Assembly (NCBI RefSeq): GCF_024494465.1
Contig: NZ_JAETXM010000004.1
Span: 186,001-250,000, forward strand
Direction of reading: 5' to 3'
DNA: 64,000 nt
Source of the DNA: Bacillus sp. V3B
Lineage (GTDB): Bacteria > Bacillota > Bacilli > Bacillales > Cytobacillaceae
Shown here piece by piece: positions 16,458-25,568 of this stretch. Below the pieces are notes generated by a model, which saw only the letters and a program-made list of their open reading frames with translations, was not told the DNA's origin and ran no database searches. The stretch's first letter is position 1. Each line of letters opens with the position of its first letter. The translations under genes and the position numbers were made by a program.

Positions 16458-17470
16458 TGTTGGCAGGTCATCGTACATGGATCTTCGAACAAAAGCCTGT
16501 GATCATTTCCACTGGAACAGTGGGTGGACCATTTGAAGCAGATGGAGCTATCTCGGAAGATTTTGATCTTCTTCATGCCGATTTATGGATCGGACAGGAT
16601 TCCTATGAAAAGGCACATAAAGTCCTTTTTGAAGAAGCCTGTCAAAGAGCGATGGAAAAAGGGGAAATCCAAAAGGACCAGGTTCAGTTTATCCTCGCAG
16701 GGGACTTAATCAACCAGATTACGCCCACAAGTTTCGCCAGCCGAACCATTGGAGCACCTTATTTGGGTTTGTTTGGTGCCTGTTCTACCTCTATGGAAGG
16801 ATTGGCTCTAGGAGCTTATATTATTAATACAAAGGGAGCTAAATATATATTAACAGGAGCTTCGAGTCATGACACGGCTGTTGAAAAACAGTTTCGTTAT
16901 CCGACAGAGTACGGAGGACAAAAACCTCCTACTGCACAATGGACTGTCACTGGTGCCGGTGCAGCCTTATTAAGTGATTCTGGGGAGGGGCCACGTGTCA
17001 CTTCTGCCACAATAGGCCGTGTCATTGATATGGGACTGACCGATCCATTTAATATGGGAGGGGCTATGGCGCCGGCTGCGGTTGATACGATTGAAGCACA
17101 TTTAACGGAAAGAAACATTGACCCTTCTTATTATGATTTAATTGTCACTGGGGATCTTGGTCAGATCGGGCATGAAGTTTCTCTTGATTTATTTAAAAAA
17201 CATGGAATTTCCATCAGTGAAGAACAATACCAAGATTGTGGTCTTATGATTTATCGGGAAGGACAACCAGTCCTTGCAGGTGCTAGCGGTGCGGGGTGTT
17301 CAGCAACAGTAGTCTATGGCCATTTATTAAATCGCATGAAAAAAGGTGAATTTAAAAGAATGTTAGTAGTGGCTACTGGTGCTTTATTATCACCCTTGTC
17401 CTTTCAACAAAATGAAACCATTCCGTGTATCGCCCATGCGGTCTCGATAGAGTACGGGGGTGAACAATAA
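16457..17470 (+). CDS. spoVAD: Stage V sporulation protein AD
   Basis: The 337-residue protein starts at ATG 16457 within the TGATG overlap with spoVAC, with GGGGTGG 6 bases upstream; an earlier in-frame GTG (16442) is less likely. It has the thiolase-like fold: [74 protein letters not shown], and [15 protein letters not shown]. SpoVAD binds dipicolinic acid on the spore inner membrane for uptake. Part of a forespore-expressed operon. Confidence 0.96.
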   Translation: MLAGHRTWIFEQKPVIISTGTVGGPFEADGAISEDFDLLHADLWIGQDSYEKAHKVLFEEACQRAMEKGEIQKDQVQFILAGDLINQITPTSFASRTIGAPYLGLFGACSTSMEGLALGAYIINTKGAKYILTGASSHDTAVEKQFRYPTEYGGQKPPTAQWTVTGAGAALLSDSGEGPRVTSATIGRVIDMGLTDPFNMGGAMAPAAVDTIEAHLTERNIDPSYYDLIVTGDLGQIGHEVSLDLFKKHGISISEEQYQDCGLMIYREGQPVLAGASGAGCSATVVYGHLLNRMKKGEFKRMLVVATGALLSPLSFQQNETIPCIAHAVSIEYGGEQ

Positions 17471-17471
17471 A

Positions 17472-17822
17472 GTGATCTACTTTTGGGCTTTTGTCGTAGG
17501 TGGTTTGATTTGTGTCATTGGGCAAATTATGTTTGACGTATTTAAACTTACACCCGCACATACATTAAGTACCTTTGTAGTAGTGGGCGCTATTTTAGAT
17601 GGGATTGGTCTATATGAACCACTGATTGACTTTGCTGGAGCGGGAGCTACCGTACCTATTATAAGCTTTGGAAATTCACTTGTACATGGGGCCATGCAAG
17701 AAGCAGAACAACATGGACTAGTTGGCGTACTCACAGGAATGTTTGAAGTGACGAGTTCCGGTATTTCATCTGCGATTGTTTTCGGGATGGTGGGTGCTTT
17801 AATTTTTAAACCTAAGGGATAA
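17472..17822 (+). CDS. spoVAE: Stage V sporulation protein AE (AEb type)
   Basis: I place the start at GTG 17472, since GGGGGTG lies 9 bases before it and the product ([20 protein letters not shown]) aligns with SpoVAEb N-termini; GTG 17460 is the alternative. The 116-residue protein has four membrane helices and the family motifs [42 protein letters not shown] and [18 protein letters not shown]. Together with SpoVAC it forms the membrane part of the dipicolinate channel. One base separates it from the spoVAD stop. Confidence 0.93.
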   Translation: MIYFWAFVVGGLICVIGQIMFDVFKLTPAHTLSTFVVVGAILDGIGLYEPLIDFAGAGATVPIISFGNSLVHGAMQEAEQHGLVGVLTGMFEVTSSGISSAIVFGMVGALIFKPKG

Positions 17823-17835
17823 GGAGGGTGTAATT

Positions 17836-18042
17836 ATGACTGTAGGATCGGACGTGAAACAGTGTCTTTCCAGTTTAAAAGGAGTAGAAGCTAGCCTTTC
17901 CAATTTAGCCATACGGGCGCAAGAAAACGAATCCAAGGAAACCTTACATGAAACGATGATGGTAGTGAACGAATTAGTGACAGATTTGCAAAAAAGGGTT
18001 GGAGAATTGGAACGAGAGGAATTGCAGTATAAAGGATTTTAA
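17836..18042 (+). CDS. DUF1657 small protein (gene 6)
   Basis: The protein has 68 residues behind AAGGAGGGTG. It is a helical DUF1657 protein (VKQCLSSLKGVEASLSNLAIRAQENES, ETLHETMMVVNELVTDLQKRVGELEREELQYKGF). It is more divergent from the consensus FALGTE motif than the first DUF1657 of the operon, but shares its length and the conserved end, E-E-LQYK. It lies between spoVAE and the 2Duf gene, as in known spoVA-2mob operons. Confidence 0.82.
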   Translation: MTVGSDVKQCLSSLKGVEASLSNLAIRAQENESKETLHETMMVVNELVTDLQKRVGELEREELQYKGF

Positions 18043-18059
18043 GATGGGAGGATCTATTA

Positions 18060-18920
18060 ATGCCTATTTGGTTAGATGTTGTTTTCCGAGCAATCTTGTT
18101 TATGATCGTGCTATTTTTTATAACAAAATTATTAGGCAAGAAACAATTATCCCAACTTTCCTTCTTCGAATATGTAACGGGTATAACGATAGGTGGGATA
18201 GCAGCAGTAGTTATTCTTGATGTCAAATATAGCATTTTTGTAGGGGGATTAGCAATTGTCGTTATTGCGGCTATCCCTTATATAGTTGATCTCATTTCTT
18301 TAAAAAGCAAAAAGTTTCGTGATTTTGTAGAAGGCAAAGGTTCTGTATTTATTAAAGATGGGAAAATTATGGAAGATAATTTGAAAACAGAACGATATAC
18401 AACGGACGAATTATTGGAACTCCTTCGCAAGAAAGATGTTTATCAGGTGTCTGATGTAGAATTTGCAGTATTAGAGGCAACCGGAGATTTATCTGTCATG
18501 TTGAAGAAAGAGAACCAACCTTTAACACCAAAGGATTTAAACTTATCAGTTACCTCTGTCAAGGAGCCTCAGACTGTCATTATGGATGGAGAGATATTGG
18601 ATGAGCCACTTGCTACAATTGGAAGAAGTCGAGCTTGGTTACACACTGAATTAGAAAAACTAGGGGTTACGATTGAAAATGTATTTCTTGGACAGGTAAA
18701 TTCGTATGGAGAATTAACCGTTGACCTTTTTGATGATAAGTTGCAAGTCGCTTCCCCTGAAGAAAGACCTTTACTTCTTTCTACTATGAAAAAATGCCAA
18801 GCTGACTTAGAACTATTTGCTCTTGGAACTGAATCAAAAGAAGCTAAACAAATGTATAGTAAAAATAGTAAAAAATTACAAGAAGCCATTGATAAAGTGA
18901 CCCCAATTTTAAAAGTTTAA
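18060..18920 (+). CDS. 2Duf protein (DUF421 plus DUF1657), spore heat-resistance determinant
   Basis: The 286-residue protein has ribosome binding site GGGAGGATC. Residues about 1-75 are three membrane helices with the DUF421 signature FITKLLGKKQLSQLSFFEYVTG, and 75-210 the soluble DUF421 half (FVEGKGSVFIKDGKIMEDNL, DVEFAVLEATGDLSVM). The last 65 residues are a DUF1657 domain (MKKCQADLELFALGTESKEAKQMY). This two-domain architecture at the end of a spoVA-2mob operon is that of the protein called 2Duf, shown in Bacillus to raise spore wet-heat resistance. A terminator closes the operon. Confidence 0.9.
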   Translation: MPIWLDVVFRAILFMIVLFFITKLLGKKQLSQLSFFEYVTGITIGGIAAVVILDVKYSIFVGGLAIVVIAAIPYIVDLISLKSKKFRDFVEGKGSVFIKDGKIMEDNLKTERYTTDELLELLRKKDVYQVSDVEFAVLEATGDLSVMLKKENQPLTPKDLNLSVTSVKEPQTVIMDGEILDEPLATIGRSRAWLHTELEKLGVTIENVFLGQVNSYGELTVDLFDDKLQVASPEERPLLLSTMKKCQADLELFALGTESKEAKQMYSKNSKKLQEAIDKVTPILKV

Positions 18921-18942
18921 TTAAGGTATTATTGAGCTTATT

Positions 18943-18972
18943 TTAGGGTCCACCGAAATGGGGCCCTTTTTA
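18943..18972 (+). terminator. Terminator of the spoVA-type operon
   Basis: Stem agggtcc/gggccct (one G-U) followed by TTTTTATA. Confidence 0.8.
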
Positions 18973-19102
18973 TATGTGTGCCAAATGATCAGGGAATAAA
19001 GAGGATACAGTCTTAATCCTTCCTTCTGCTTTGGAAGTTTTAAAGGGCTATCTTCAAGTTAGGAACGTTATAAGACTGCTGATAATACCCTTGTTTTAAT
19101 TG

Positions 19103-19741
19103 TTAGTTACCAAAAAGGGCATTGATTCCTTGATATCCGAAATATAAGCCAAATCCAATTAATGATACTCCTGAGAAGATGGTTATAAATCTAAGGCTGC
19201 TAATATTAAGAAATCTTCGGAAACCTGTTGTGAGTGCAGCAATAAGAATATCCCATAAGGTTAAGCCTAGAAATATCATACTACTGTAAACCAGTAACAT
19301 TCCTGTTCCGTTTACTTGGGCAGTTTTCGCCAAAATAGAACCATAAATCCCTAACCAAAAAAGAACGGATAAGGGGCTAGTGATCGACATAATAAAACCA
19401 GTAAAAAAACATTTAAATAATGAATCTTTTCCTCTACTATCTGCAAGAGTAATAGAATTCACACCTGAAATTCCTTCAACTCCCGAATAAATAAGGATAA
19501 ATGCACCGAATAACCAAAGGAAGATTTGGATGATTGGAATTTGGAGAAAATGAACCATCCCTAAATAAACCATCAGCATGAAGAATCCATCTGCAATCAT
19601 GGAACCTGCTCCAACAATCCATGCGTGCCAAAAACCGTTTTTAATTCCTTTATCTAAACGGGCAGAATTTACTGGGCCGATTGGTGCGGCTAGTGTAAAA
19701 CCCAGCAAAATGTAACTAAATAAAATGCTCATGCTCAACAA
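19103..19741 (-). CDS. LysE-family amino-acid exporter
   Basis: The 212-residue membrane protein has about six helices. It starts at TTG 19741 behind GTGGAGTGATGA; ATG 19732 is the alternative. The LysE/RhtB signature is clear: LLGFTLAAPIGPVNSARLDKGIKNGF, AWIVGAGSMIADGFFM, FKCFFTGFIMSITSPLSVLFWLGIYG, and FSGVSLIGFGLYFGYQGI. Family members export basic or neutral amino acids; substrate here is unknown. It is monocistronic. Confidence 0.88.
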   Translation of the reverse strand: MLSMSILFSYILLGFTLAAPIGPVNSARLDKGIKNGFWHAWIVGAGSMIADGFFMLMVYLGMVHFLQIPIIQIFLWLFGAFILIYSGVEGISGVNSITLADSRGKDSLFKCFFTGFIMSITSPLSVLFWLGIYGSILAKTAQVNGTGMLLVYSSMIFLGLTLWDILIAALTTGFRRFLNISSLRFITIFSGVSLIGFGLYFGYQGINALFGN

Positions 19742-19823
19742 TCATCACTCCACTCGGCATAAAATAATAACTTGTACAAGTCTATGTAACAAAATATATG
19801 GCTATGAATCCTTGTCCCAAATA

Positions 19824-19872
19824 AAAAGCACAAAAAATCGCGCTGGAAACCAGTGCGACTTTTTTGTGCTTA
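19824..19872. terminator. Bidirectional terminator
   Basis: A long stem aaaaagcacaaaaaatcgc-gctgg/ccagtgcgacttttttgtgctt. It closes the permease gene on the minus strand. Confidence 0.88.
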
Positions 19873-19912
19873 AAAAACTTTACTATGACGATAGGATAAG
19901 CTGATCATGGAT

Positions 19913-21277
19913 TTATCCCGACTGGCTCTCCTTCTTCCAGACCTTTTTTTGCATAATAAATGCAATCAGACCGATAATGGCGACAAACAATAAGCTTACA
20001 AAAAATCCCATACGGATACTTTTTTCCATCAAGGTTCCGCTTACTGCAGCAAGAATTAGGGCCAGGCCTATAAAAGCTAATATCTTTCCCCATACCTTCG
20101 TTTCTAAAATACGAAGAGCAGAAATAATAATGAAAGACCAATTGAACAAAATTAAAATACCCGCAGCTGTTGTAATGTACTCATAAATCTTACCAGGTAA
20201 CAATAAAGCAGTGACGATGGATGAGATTAATCCAATTGTTGCAAGACCTAAAGAAGGAAGCGGAAGTTCCTTGAATTTTTTAAGCTTTTTCGCAAACAAA
20301 GCTGGGGCATCACCGCCATCTGCTAGGGTTACAAGGAGTGTTGTTACCCCAAATAATGATGCTGTCATTGTTGAAAAACCAGCTAAGATAATAGCTGCAT
20401 TAAATACATGTGGAAAAAAGGCAAAATGATATTTATCTAATGCTGTTACAAAAGGACTCTCCTTTTCAGTAAATGCTCCATGTGACGCCATATAGACGGC
20501 AAGCCCTATTGAAATGACATATATGACCACTAGTATCAATAACATAATGATTCCTGCTTTTGGAGCATCTTCTTTCTTTTTAAGTCTCATGGCCATCAGT
20601 CCAATTACTTCTATTCCTCCATAGGCGTAAAAAGCATAAATCAAGGAAGACCAAAAACCTCTTAATCCTTCAGGAAACAGTTCAGTAGTTGTGTTAGGAA
20701 ACCCAGCAAATGTCACATCCTTATGAATCCATCCAAATACGGCAGCAGCAGCAAGGATAATAAACATAACAATAGCAGCCGTTTTGATAACAGCCAATAA
20801 ATTTTCCACTTTATCAAAACCCTTATTGCCTGTTAAAACAACAACAATGGAGAGTAATGCATACCCAGATGCAAAAAGCCAAAGAGGAACATTTGGAAAC
20901 CAAAATCTCGATAAGATCGAAAGAGCCGTTAATTGGCTACCCATAATCAGGATATTTGAACTCCAATAATTCCAACCACAGCTAAATCCTGCCCAACGTC
21001 CATAGGCTTTGTTTGCATAGTAACAGAAAGATCCATCTTGAGGATCCTCGGCTGTCATTTTAGCTAATAAATTGTATACAATATAGGTCCCCATTGCTGC
21101 TAAAATAAAGGAAAAGATAATCGATGGTCCAGTTATTTTAATACCAATAGCGGACCCGAGAAAGAAGCCAGTACCAATTGTGCAGCCGATCCCTATTAAG
21201 GACAATTGCCACCAACTTAAATTTCCATCTTTACTCCCCTTACTTTTGTTATTACTACTAGGAATAAAAAAATCCAT
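19913..21277 (-). CDS. APC-family amino-acid permease
   Basis: The start at 21277 has a perfect ribosome binding site (GAGGAGGTATTAC); a longer frame upstream has none. The 454-residue protein has about 12 helices with the APC signatures SWWQLSLIGIGCTIGTGFFLGS, KMTAEDPQDGSFCYYANKAYGRWAG, and YAFYAYGGIEVIGLMAMRLKKKEDAPKA. It is in the amino-acid transporter subfamily containing AapA/ProY-type permeases and would import an amino acid with H+ or Na+. Substrate not determined. Monocistronic. Confidence 0.9.
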   Translation of the reverse strand: MDFFIPSSNNKSKGSKDGNLSWWQLSLIGIGCTIGTGFFLGSAIGIKITGPSIIFSFILAAMGTYIVYNLLAKMTAEDPQDGSFCYYANKAYGRWAGFSCGWNYWSSNILIMGSQLTALSILSRFWFPNVPLWLFASGYALLSIVVVLTGNKGFDKVENLLAVIKTAAIVMFIILAAAAVFGWIHKDVTFAGFPNTTTELFPEGLRGFWSSLIYAFYAYGGIEVIGLMAMRLKKKEDAPKAGIIMLLILVVIYVISIGLAVYMASHGAFTEKESPFVTALDKYHFAFFPHVFNAAIILAGFSTMTASLFGVTTLLVTLADGGDAPALFAKKLKKFKELPLPSLGLATIGLISSIVTALLLPGKIYEYITTAAGILILFNWSFIIISALRILETKVWGKILAFIGLALILAAVSGTLMEKSIRMGFFVSLLFVAIIGLIAFIMQKKVWKKESQSG

Positions 21278-21391
21278 GTAATACCTCCTCATATAGGTAT
21301 TATCATTCGATAAGGCTTTGTTTTTTATGTGTAATTTCCTTTTAACCAAACATTAAAGATTTCGCTGCTATGCTTCAGTTTAGTAGGATTA

Positions 21392-22234
21392 TTAGAATTC
21401 TTCAGCTAGTTGGTCATCAATGATCCATTGGCCTGATGTAAGGTCCTTCCAAAGTATGAAATCAATGTTTTTGCTTTCACTGCTGTTATCTCGTTTATAA
21501 ACCACTGCTGTCATCTTTATATGTTGAAAGAAGAGGTTCTGTTGTGTGTCATTTTTTAATGATGAGTTTTCTGCAAACTTTATAATAAGAATATCGTTTA
21601 ATTTTTCGTGTAGACGTACTTGTTTGTCTCCATTTTTTATGATCCTATTAAGTATTCTTTGATCACCTTGATTGACAGCAGATTCAAAAACCTTTACGAC
21701 CTGACGGGGATCAATTTCATTTAAATAGTTCTCAAGCTCTCCTCCTGCCCGTAAGATCATTAATTTGTGGGTTAAATCTTGATGTCTAGATCCATGTGTT
21801 GTACTTCCGTCAAAATGCACACAGAAATGACCGGGAAATCCATTCTTAAGTGCACCAGCTCCGTGTGGCATCCCATGCATGGAAGCAGCTACTAATTGAT
21901 CTTTTGTCATAATTAATATTGCTTTGCGTTTCCAGCTCCATTTTCCACTATAAATTTTTTTCATGATTTTTGTATCTTTATGTGTTAAAGGTTGGACATC
22001 GGCATGCCTTTGACCTGCTCTTCTTTGGACGTTAAATTGTTCTCCTGTCTCAACATCTATAATGGTGAATATAGATTTTCTGGGAATGATTCTATCGACT
22101 TGTTCCCAAGGTAAAATATTGACGGTAAAACTTGTTGGGTTATGTAGGTTTTCTAGTGTAAGTGCACGAACAGGAGTAACATTCATATTCATAAAAGTAA
22201 ATAAAACTATGCATAACATCAATTTCTTTATCAT
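21392..22234 (-). CDS. Secreted protein of unknown function with conserved His/Cys motifs
   Basis: The protein has 280 residues with a signal peptide (KKLMLCIVLFTFMNMNVTPVRA). The mature part contains IDVETGEQFNVQRRAGQRHADVQPLT, WSWKRKAILIM, AASMHGMPHGAGAL and GFPGHFCVHFDGSTTHGS. This clustering of His, Asp and a Cys resembles the active-site region of cell-wall L,D-transpeptidases or peptidases (HG... S.GC), but I cannot assign it. The C-terminal third looks like a separate NTF2-like or binding domain. Ribosome binding site GAGGGGAACG. Function: possible extracellular or wall hydrolase, unproven. Confidence 0.7.
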   Translation of the reverse strand: MIKKLMLCIVLFTFMNMNVTPVRALTLENLHNPTSFTVNILPWEQVDRIIPRKSIFTIIDVETGEQFNVQRRAGQRHADVQPLTHKDTKIMKKIYSGKWSWKRKAILIMTKDQLVAASMHGMPHGAGALKNGFPGHFCVHFDGSTTHGSRHQDLTHKLMILRAGGELENYLNEIDPRQVVKVFESAVNQGDQRILNRIIKNGDKQVRLHEKLNDILIIKFAENSSLKNDTQQNLFFQHIKMTAVVYKRDNSSESKNIDFILWKDLTSGQWIIDDQLAEEF

Positions 22235-22451
22235 TTTTTCGTTCCCCTCATTTTTTCACTATTTTTTGTTAGAGGTCAAAATGATAAACAACTAATATTT
22301 GGAAATAGAGGTTAAACGTACAGTTTTACATTTTATAAATAATAAAGTTCAAAAAGTGGGTATGCTAAGATTACAAGCCCTTTGAATGATGAACTGTTGA
22401 AGGGATTGTGTTTATTTCCTTTTTTAACTCTACCTTGAATGGGGGATTAGT

Positions 22452-22664
22452 ATGCCGAATGTAGAAGTCAAATGTTCTGTATCAAATTGTGCTTTTCACG
22501 CAATAGGGAATGTTTGCGGTGCTGATAGGATTACGATTGACATGGATTATGAGTCAAATTATGATACAGAGTTCTCGGGAGAACTAGGTTTTGAAGATCG
22601 AACGGAAGAGGCTAATAAATCCAGGGATACTTGCTGTAAAACATTTAAACAAAAATCAGAATAG
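22452..22664 (+). CDS. DUF1540 small cysteine-rich protein
   Basis: The 70-residue protein begins VEVKCSVSNCAFHAIGNVCGADRITI and ends with DTCCKTFKQK. The pattern of Cys in V-x-CsVxNC, Cx-A-x-xI and TxCxTF is the DUF1540 signature, probably a small metal-binding fold. Ribosome binding site GAATGGGGGATTAGT. Stands alone; DUF1540 proteins are common in spore-formers but have no known job. Confidence 0.85.
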   Translation: MPNVEVKCSVSNCAFHAIGNVCGADRITIDMDYESNYDTEFSGELGFEDRTEEANKSRDTCCKTFKQKSE

Positions 22665-22730
22665 CTTTCTGAAAGCTTAGAGTTTAATTTGTGACTGACC
22701 TATCCAAAAATAAATAGGTTTACCTATTTA

Positions 22731-22767
22731 ACCGCTCGGTGAAATGATCAACGGAGCGGTTTTTTTG
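22731..22767 (+). terminator. Terminator after DUF1540 gene
   Basis: Stem accgctc/gagcggt followed by seven T. A smaller hairpin aaataggt/acctattt lies immediately before. Confidence 0.85.
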
Positions 22768-23019
22768 TATTTTTACTATTTCGTTTTGAATCGTCTTTTT
22801 TGAAATCTATTTGTTCTACAAGTTCTGGAAAATCAATAAAGGGATTGCGATTACCCTGTATAAGATAAATAGCTTGATTACGGTGTTTTTCATAAACCGT
22901 TTAAACTAATAGTTAAAAGAGTATCGAGTGCTTATTGTAGGGGAGAAATTGAGGTGATTTACTATGGATAGATCAGCAATGTTACGATTGATTAATGAGA
23001 ATGAAAAAATATAAAGAAT

Positions 23020-23053
23020 ACAAAAGAGCTATTCCTAGAATTGGCTCTTTTGT
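23020..23053 (-). terminator. Terminator of the cyd operon
   Basis: Stem acaaaagagc/gctcttttgt downstream of cydS on the minus strand. Confidence 0.75.
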
Positions 23054-23075
23054 ACCGATTACTTTCTATTAAGCA

Positions 23076-23174
23076 CTATTTAATCGCGTCATCCTTTGAG
23101 GCAAGCCAAAAGGCTGCTATAATTGAAGCAATGGTAACAATTACGGGTGCGTAAAAGATAAAGAAATCGCCCAT
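23076..23174 (-). CDS. cydS: Cytochrome bd small subunit CydS
   Basis: The 32-residue single-span peptide (starting MGDFFIFYAPVIVTIASI, ending WLASKDDAIK) follows cydB by 13 bases with ribosome binding site TAAGGAGGAACTCTGA. Length, the FYAP-xVV-like start and the FW-L-KD-tail match CydS, the third subunit seen in the Geobacillus cytochrome bd oxidase structure, where it packs against CydA. It is too short for many gene finders. Confidence 0.85.
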   Translation of the reverse strand: MGDFFIFYAPVIVTIASIIAAFWLASKDDAIK

Positions 23175-23187
23175 TCAGAGTTCCTCC

Positions 23188-24213
23188 TTATGCATAATCC
23201 TTCCTTTTTCCTTCAACATAATCCTTGTTAAATAAAAACAAATTGAGGAGAAGATACAGTGATGGAATAAGCAATCCAAGTCCCGCAATAAAAGCTATGA
23301 TTAAGGCAATGGCCATCGAGACGTTCGTAAAGCCATCATAAATGGAGAGAAATGGATAGAGCAAATAGGGATAATGAGAAATGCCATAGGCGAAAAAAGC
23401 TAGGAGAAATTGTCCTATTAATAATCCCAATGCGCCTCCATAGTTTCTCCTTTTCCATATTAAATAAATGGTTCCGACAAATAAGATAAAGGATAAACTA
23501 AACAACCACCAGAAATCCATAATTCGCTCGTAGTGTTGTGGATTATGTGAGCGCAATTCTACAATAATACCTGTAGCTGTTAAAATGGCTGGAAGTGCCC
23601 AGACTAATGCATATGTACGCATCAAATTCGTAGCAGATTCGTCTTTTGCTTTATGCGAATACCAAGTTAGAAATACTGCCGAAATATAGAGTACAGCTGT
23701 TGTGCTTAGAAAAACAATGCTCCAAGTTAGAGGACTTGTAAATAGTGTCCAATAGTGAAGAACAGGACCGGATTCTTCCATGGTGACGAAGCCACCTTCT
23801 GAAATGGTTAGAACGATCGATAATGAAGCTGGAATGAATAAACCGGTAAGGCCATACAAATATACATACCGTTTATGTTTCAGCCCTCCATAAATGGTAA
23901 ATGCATAATAAGCTCCCCGGATTGCAAGTAGAATAATGGCAATGCTGACAGGTACAAGCAGTATAGTGCCGTAAAAGTAGGCCGTTTTCGGGAAGAATCC
24001 AACAATTCCGACGAAAAAGAATACCAAGAATACGTTCGTTACTTCCCATACAGGTGACAAATAGCGTTGGATGATCTTAGTCAAAATCTGCTGTTTGCCT
24101 CTAAGTGTACTGTATGCATTAAAAAAACCAGCTCCAAAATCGATAGAAGCGATCATGATATAACCAAACAGAAAGATCCATAATACTGATATTCCAATTA
24201 TTTCCAAAGTCAC
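23188..24213 (-). CDS. cydB: Cytochrome bd ubiquinol/menaquinol oxidase subunit II
   Basis: The 341-residue membrane protein has about nine helices and the CydB signature (WIFLFGYIMIASIDFGAGFF, YLSPVWEVTNVFLVFFFVGIVGFFP, RGAYYAF). It forms the terminal quinol oxidase with CydA. Its ATG overlaps the cydA stop by four bases (ATGA), so translation is coupled. Confidence 0.95.
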   Translation of the reverse strand: MTLEIIGISVLWIFLFGYIMIASIDFGAGFFNAYSTLRGKQQILTKIIQRYLSPVWEVTNVFLVFFFVGIVGFFPKTAYFYGTILLVPVSIAIILLAIRGAYYAFTIYGGLKHKRYVYLYGLTGLFIPASLSIVLTISEGGFVTMEESGPVLHYWTLFTSPLTWSIVFLSTTAVLYISAVFLTWYSHKAKDESATNLMRTYALVWALPAILTATGIIVELRSHNPQHYERIMDFWWLFSLSFILFVGTIYLIWKRRNYGGALGLLIGQFLLAFFAYGISHYPYLLYPFLSIYDGFTNVSMAIALIIAFIAGLGLLIPSLYLLLNLFLFNKDYVEGKRKDYA

Positions 24214-25556
24214 AATGAGTCACCAGCTTTCTCTAGCTTATGATCAGCTAATTCTTGTTCAACGGTATTTTTGCGGAACATTCGTAAAAGAACCACAATA
24301 CTTCCTATTCCTAAAACTAAATATAAACCGGCAAATAGGAGGAGCATGGTATCAACATGGGCACTTGTTGTTGCTCCTTGCGCTGTTCTCATAAATCCGC
24401 GTAATATCCATGGCTGTCGACCCACCTCAGCGAGCCACCATCCTGCTTCAATAGCAAGGAGGGAGAGTGGACCTCCAAGTACGATTAGCCAGTTAAACCA
24501 CTTTGACAATATGAAACTCCATTTTAGCCATATGCCTAAACAATAAAGTAAGGCTAAAAATATTAGCAGTACCCCAATTGTGACCATGATGTCGAATAGA
24601 TAATGTATATAGAGTGGTGGAATCTCATCCTTCGGGAATTGATCAAGCCCTGTGACTTCAGTATATGGATTACTATGGGCTAGAATACTGAGTGCATAGG
24701 GGATTTTAATGGCATATTTCACTTCTCCATCCTGGAGAATCCCATATAAGATAAGAGGGGCGCCTTCTTCCGTTTCAAAATGCCACTCAGCTGCTGCTAG
24801 TTTTTCTGGTTGGTATTCAGCGAGGTACTTTCCAGAAAAGTCTCCAAGTATAGCTGTTGTAATGGAGAATAGGAATCCAAGCTTCATCGTTAGGAATAGA
24901 GCTTTTTTGTGATACACATGATTGGAACCTTTAAGTAGTCGGTAAGCACCTATTGATGCAAGAACAAAAGCACAGGTCATATAGGCAGTAGCGAGAACAT
25001 GGGTTACCTTTGTAGGCATTGCTGGATTAAACATGGCTAATAATGGACTAATATTAATCAATTGACCATCTACGATATCAAATCCTTGCGGAGCATTCAT
25101 AAAAGCATTTACAATACTGATAAATACAGCAGAAAAAGCGGCTCCTAGTGCAACAGGCACGAGCAGCAGGAGATGTTTTTTTTGATTTTCAAACCGATCC
25201 CAAGTATATAAATAAATTCCTAGAAAAATGGCTTCGAAGAAAAACGCGAATGTTTCCATAAATAAGGGAAGGGCGATAACGTTTCCTGCCAATTCCATAA
25301 AGTTTGGCCATAGAAGTGATAATTGTAGTCCAATTGCAGTCCCTGTTACCACTCCAACAGCAACTGTAATGACAAACCCACGAGCCCAGCGTCTTGCTAA
25401 AAGGATATAATGTTCATCCTGTTTCTTAATTCCTACCCACTGAGCAATCATGATCATCAACGGTATCCCTACTCCAATGGTTGCATAAATGATGTGGAAA
25501 GAAAGCGTCAATTCTGTTAGTACTCGACTGAAAAAAATAGCCTCTTCATTTTCCAT
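24210..25556 (-). CDS. cydA: Cytochrome bd ubiquinol/menaquinol oxidase subunit I
   Basis: The 448-residue protein is short because the quinol-binding Q-loop is of the short Bacillus type. Seen are the N-terminal haem-ligand region (LTLSFHIIYATIGVGIPLMIMIAQ), MELAGNVIALPLFMETFAFFFEAIFLGIYLYTWDRF, and EAGWWLAEVGRQPWILRGFMRT. With CydB it carries haems b558, b595 and d and reduces O2 without proton pumping. The order here is a 31-residue peptide, cydA, cydB, cydS. Regulation is probably by oxygen/redox, but no clear Rex or ResD site was found. Confidence 0.96.
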   Translation of the reverse strand: MENEEAIFFSRVLTELTLSFHIIYATIGVGIPLMIMIAQWVGIKKQDEHYILLARRWARGFVITVAVGVVTGTAIGLQLSLLWPNFMELAGNVIALPLFMETFAFFFEAIFLGIYLYTWDRFENQKKHLLLLVPVALGAAFSAVFISIVNAFMNAPQGFDIVDGQLINISPLLAMFNPAMPTKVTHVLATAYMTCAFVLASIGAYRLLKGSNHVYHKKALFLTMKLGFLFSITTAILGDFSGKYLAEYQPEKLAAAEWHFETEEGAPLILYGILQDGEVKYAIKIPYALSILAHSNPYTEVTGLDQFPKDEIPPLYIHYLFDIMVTIGVLLIFLALLYCLGIWLKWSFILSKWFNWLIVLGGPLSLLAIEAGWWLAEVGRQPWILRGFMRTAQGATTSAHVDTMLLLFAGLYLVLGIGSIVVLLRMFRKNTVEQELADHKLEKAGDSL

Positions 25557-25568
25557 ATTCCAAACTCC

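Larger units (their letters stand above)
22665..23075. other. Intergenic region with two terminators and a possible 16-codon frame
   Basis: This region contains the terminators at 22731 and 23020. Between them an ATG at 22964 with a good ribosome binding site (TTGAGGTGATTTACT) opens only 16 codons (MDRSAMLRLINENEKI), directly followed by the terminator hairpin. It could be a micropeptide or leader remnant. Confidence 0.4.

Noticed and set aside
22964-23014. 16-codon frame with a good ribosome binding site before the cyd terminator
   Set aside because: Too short to support as a gene; mentioned only in the gap entry.
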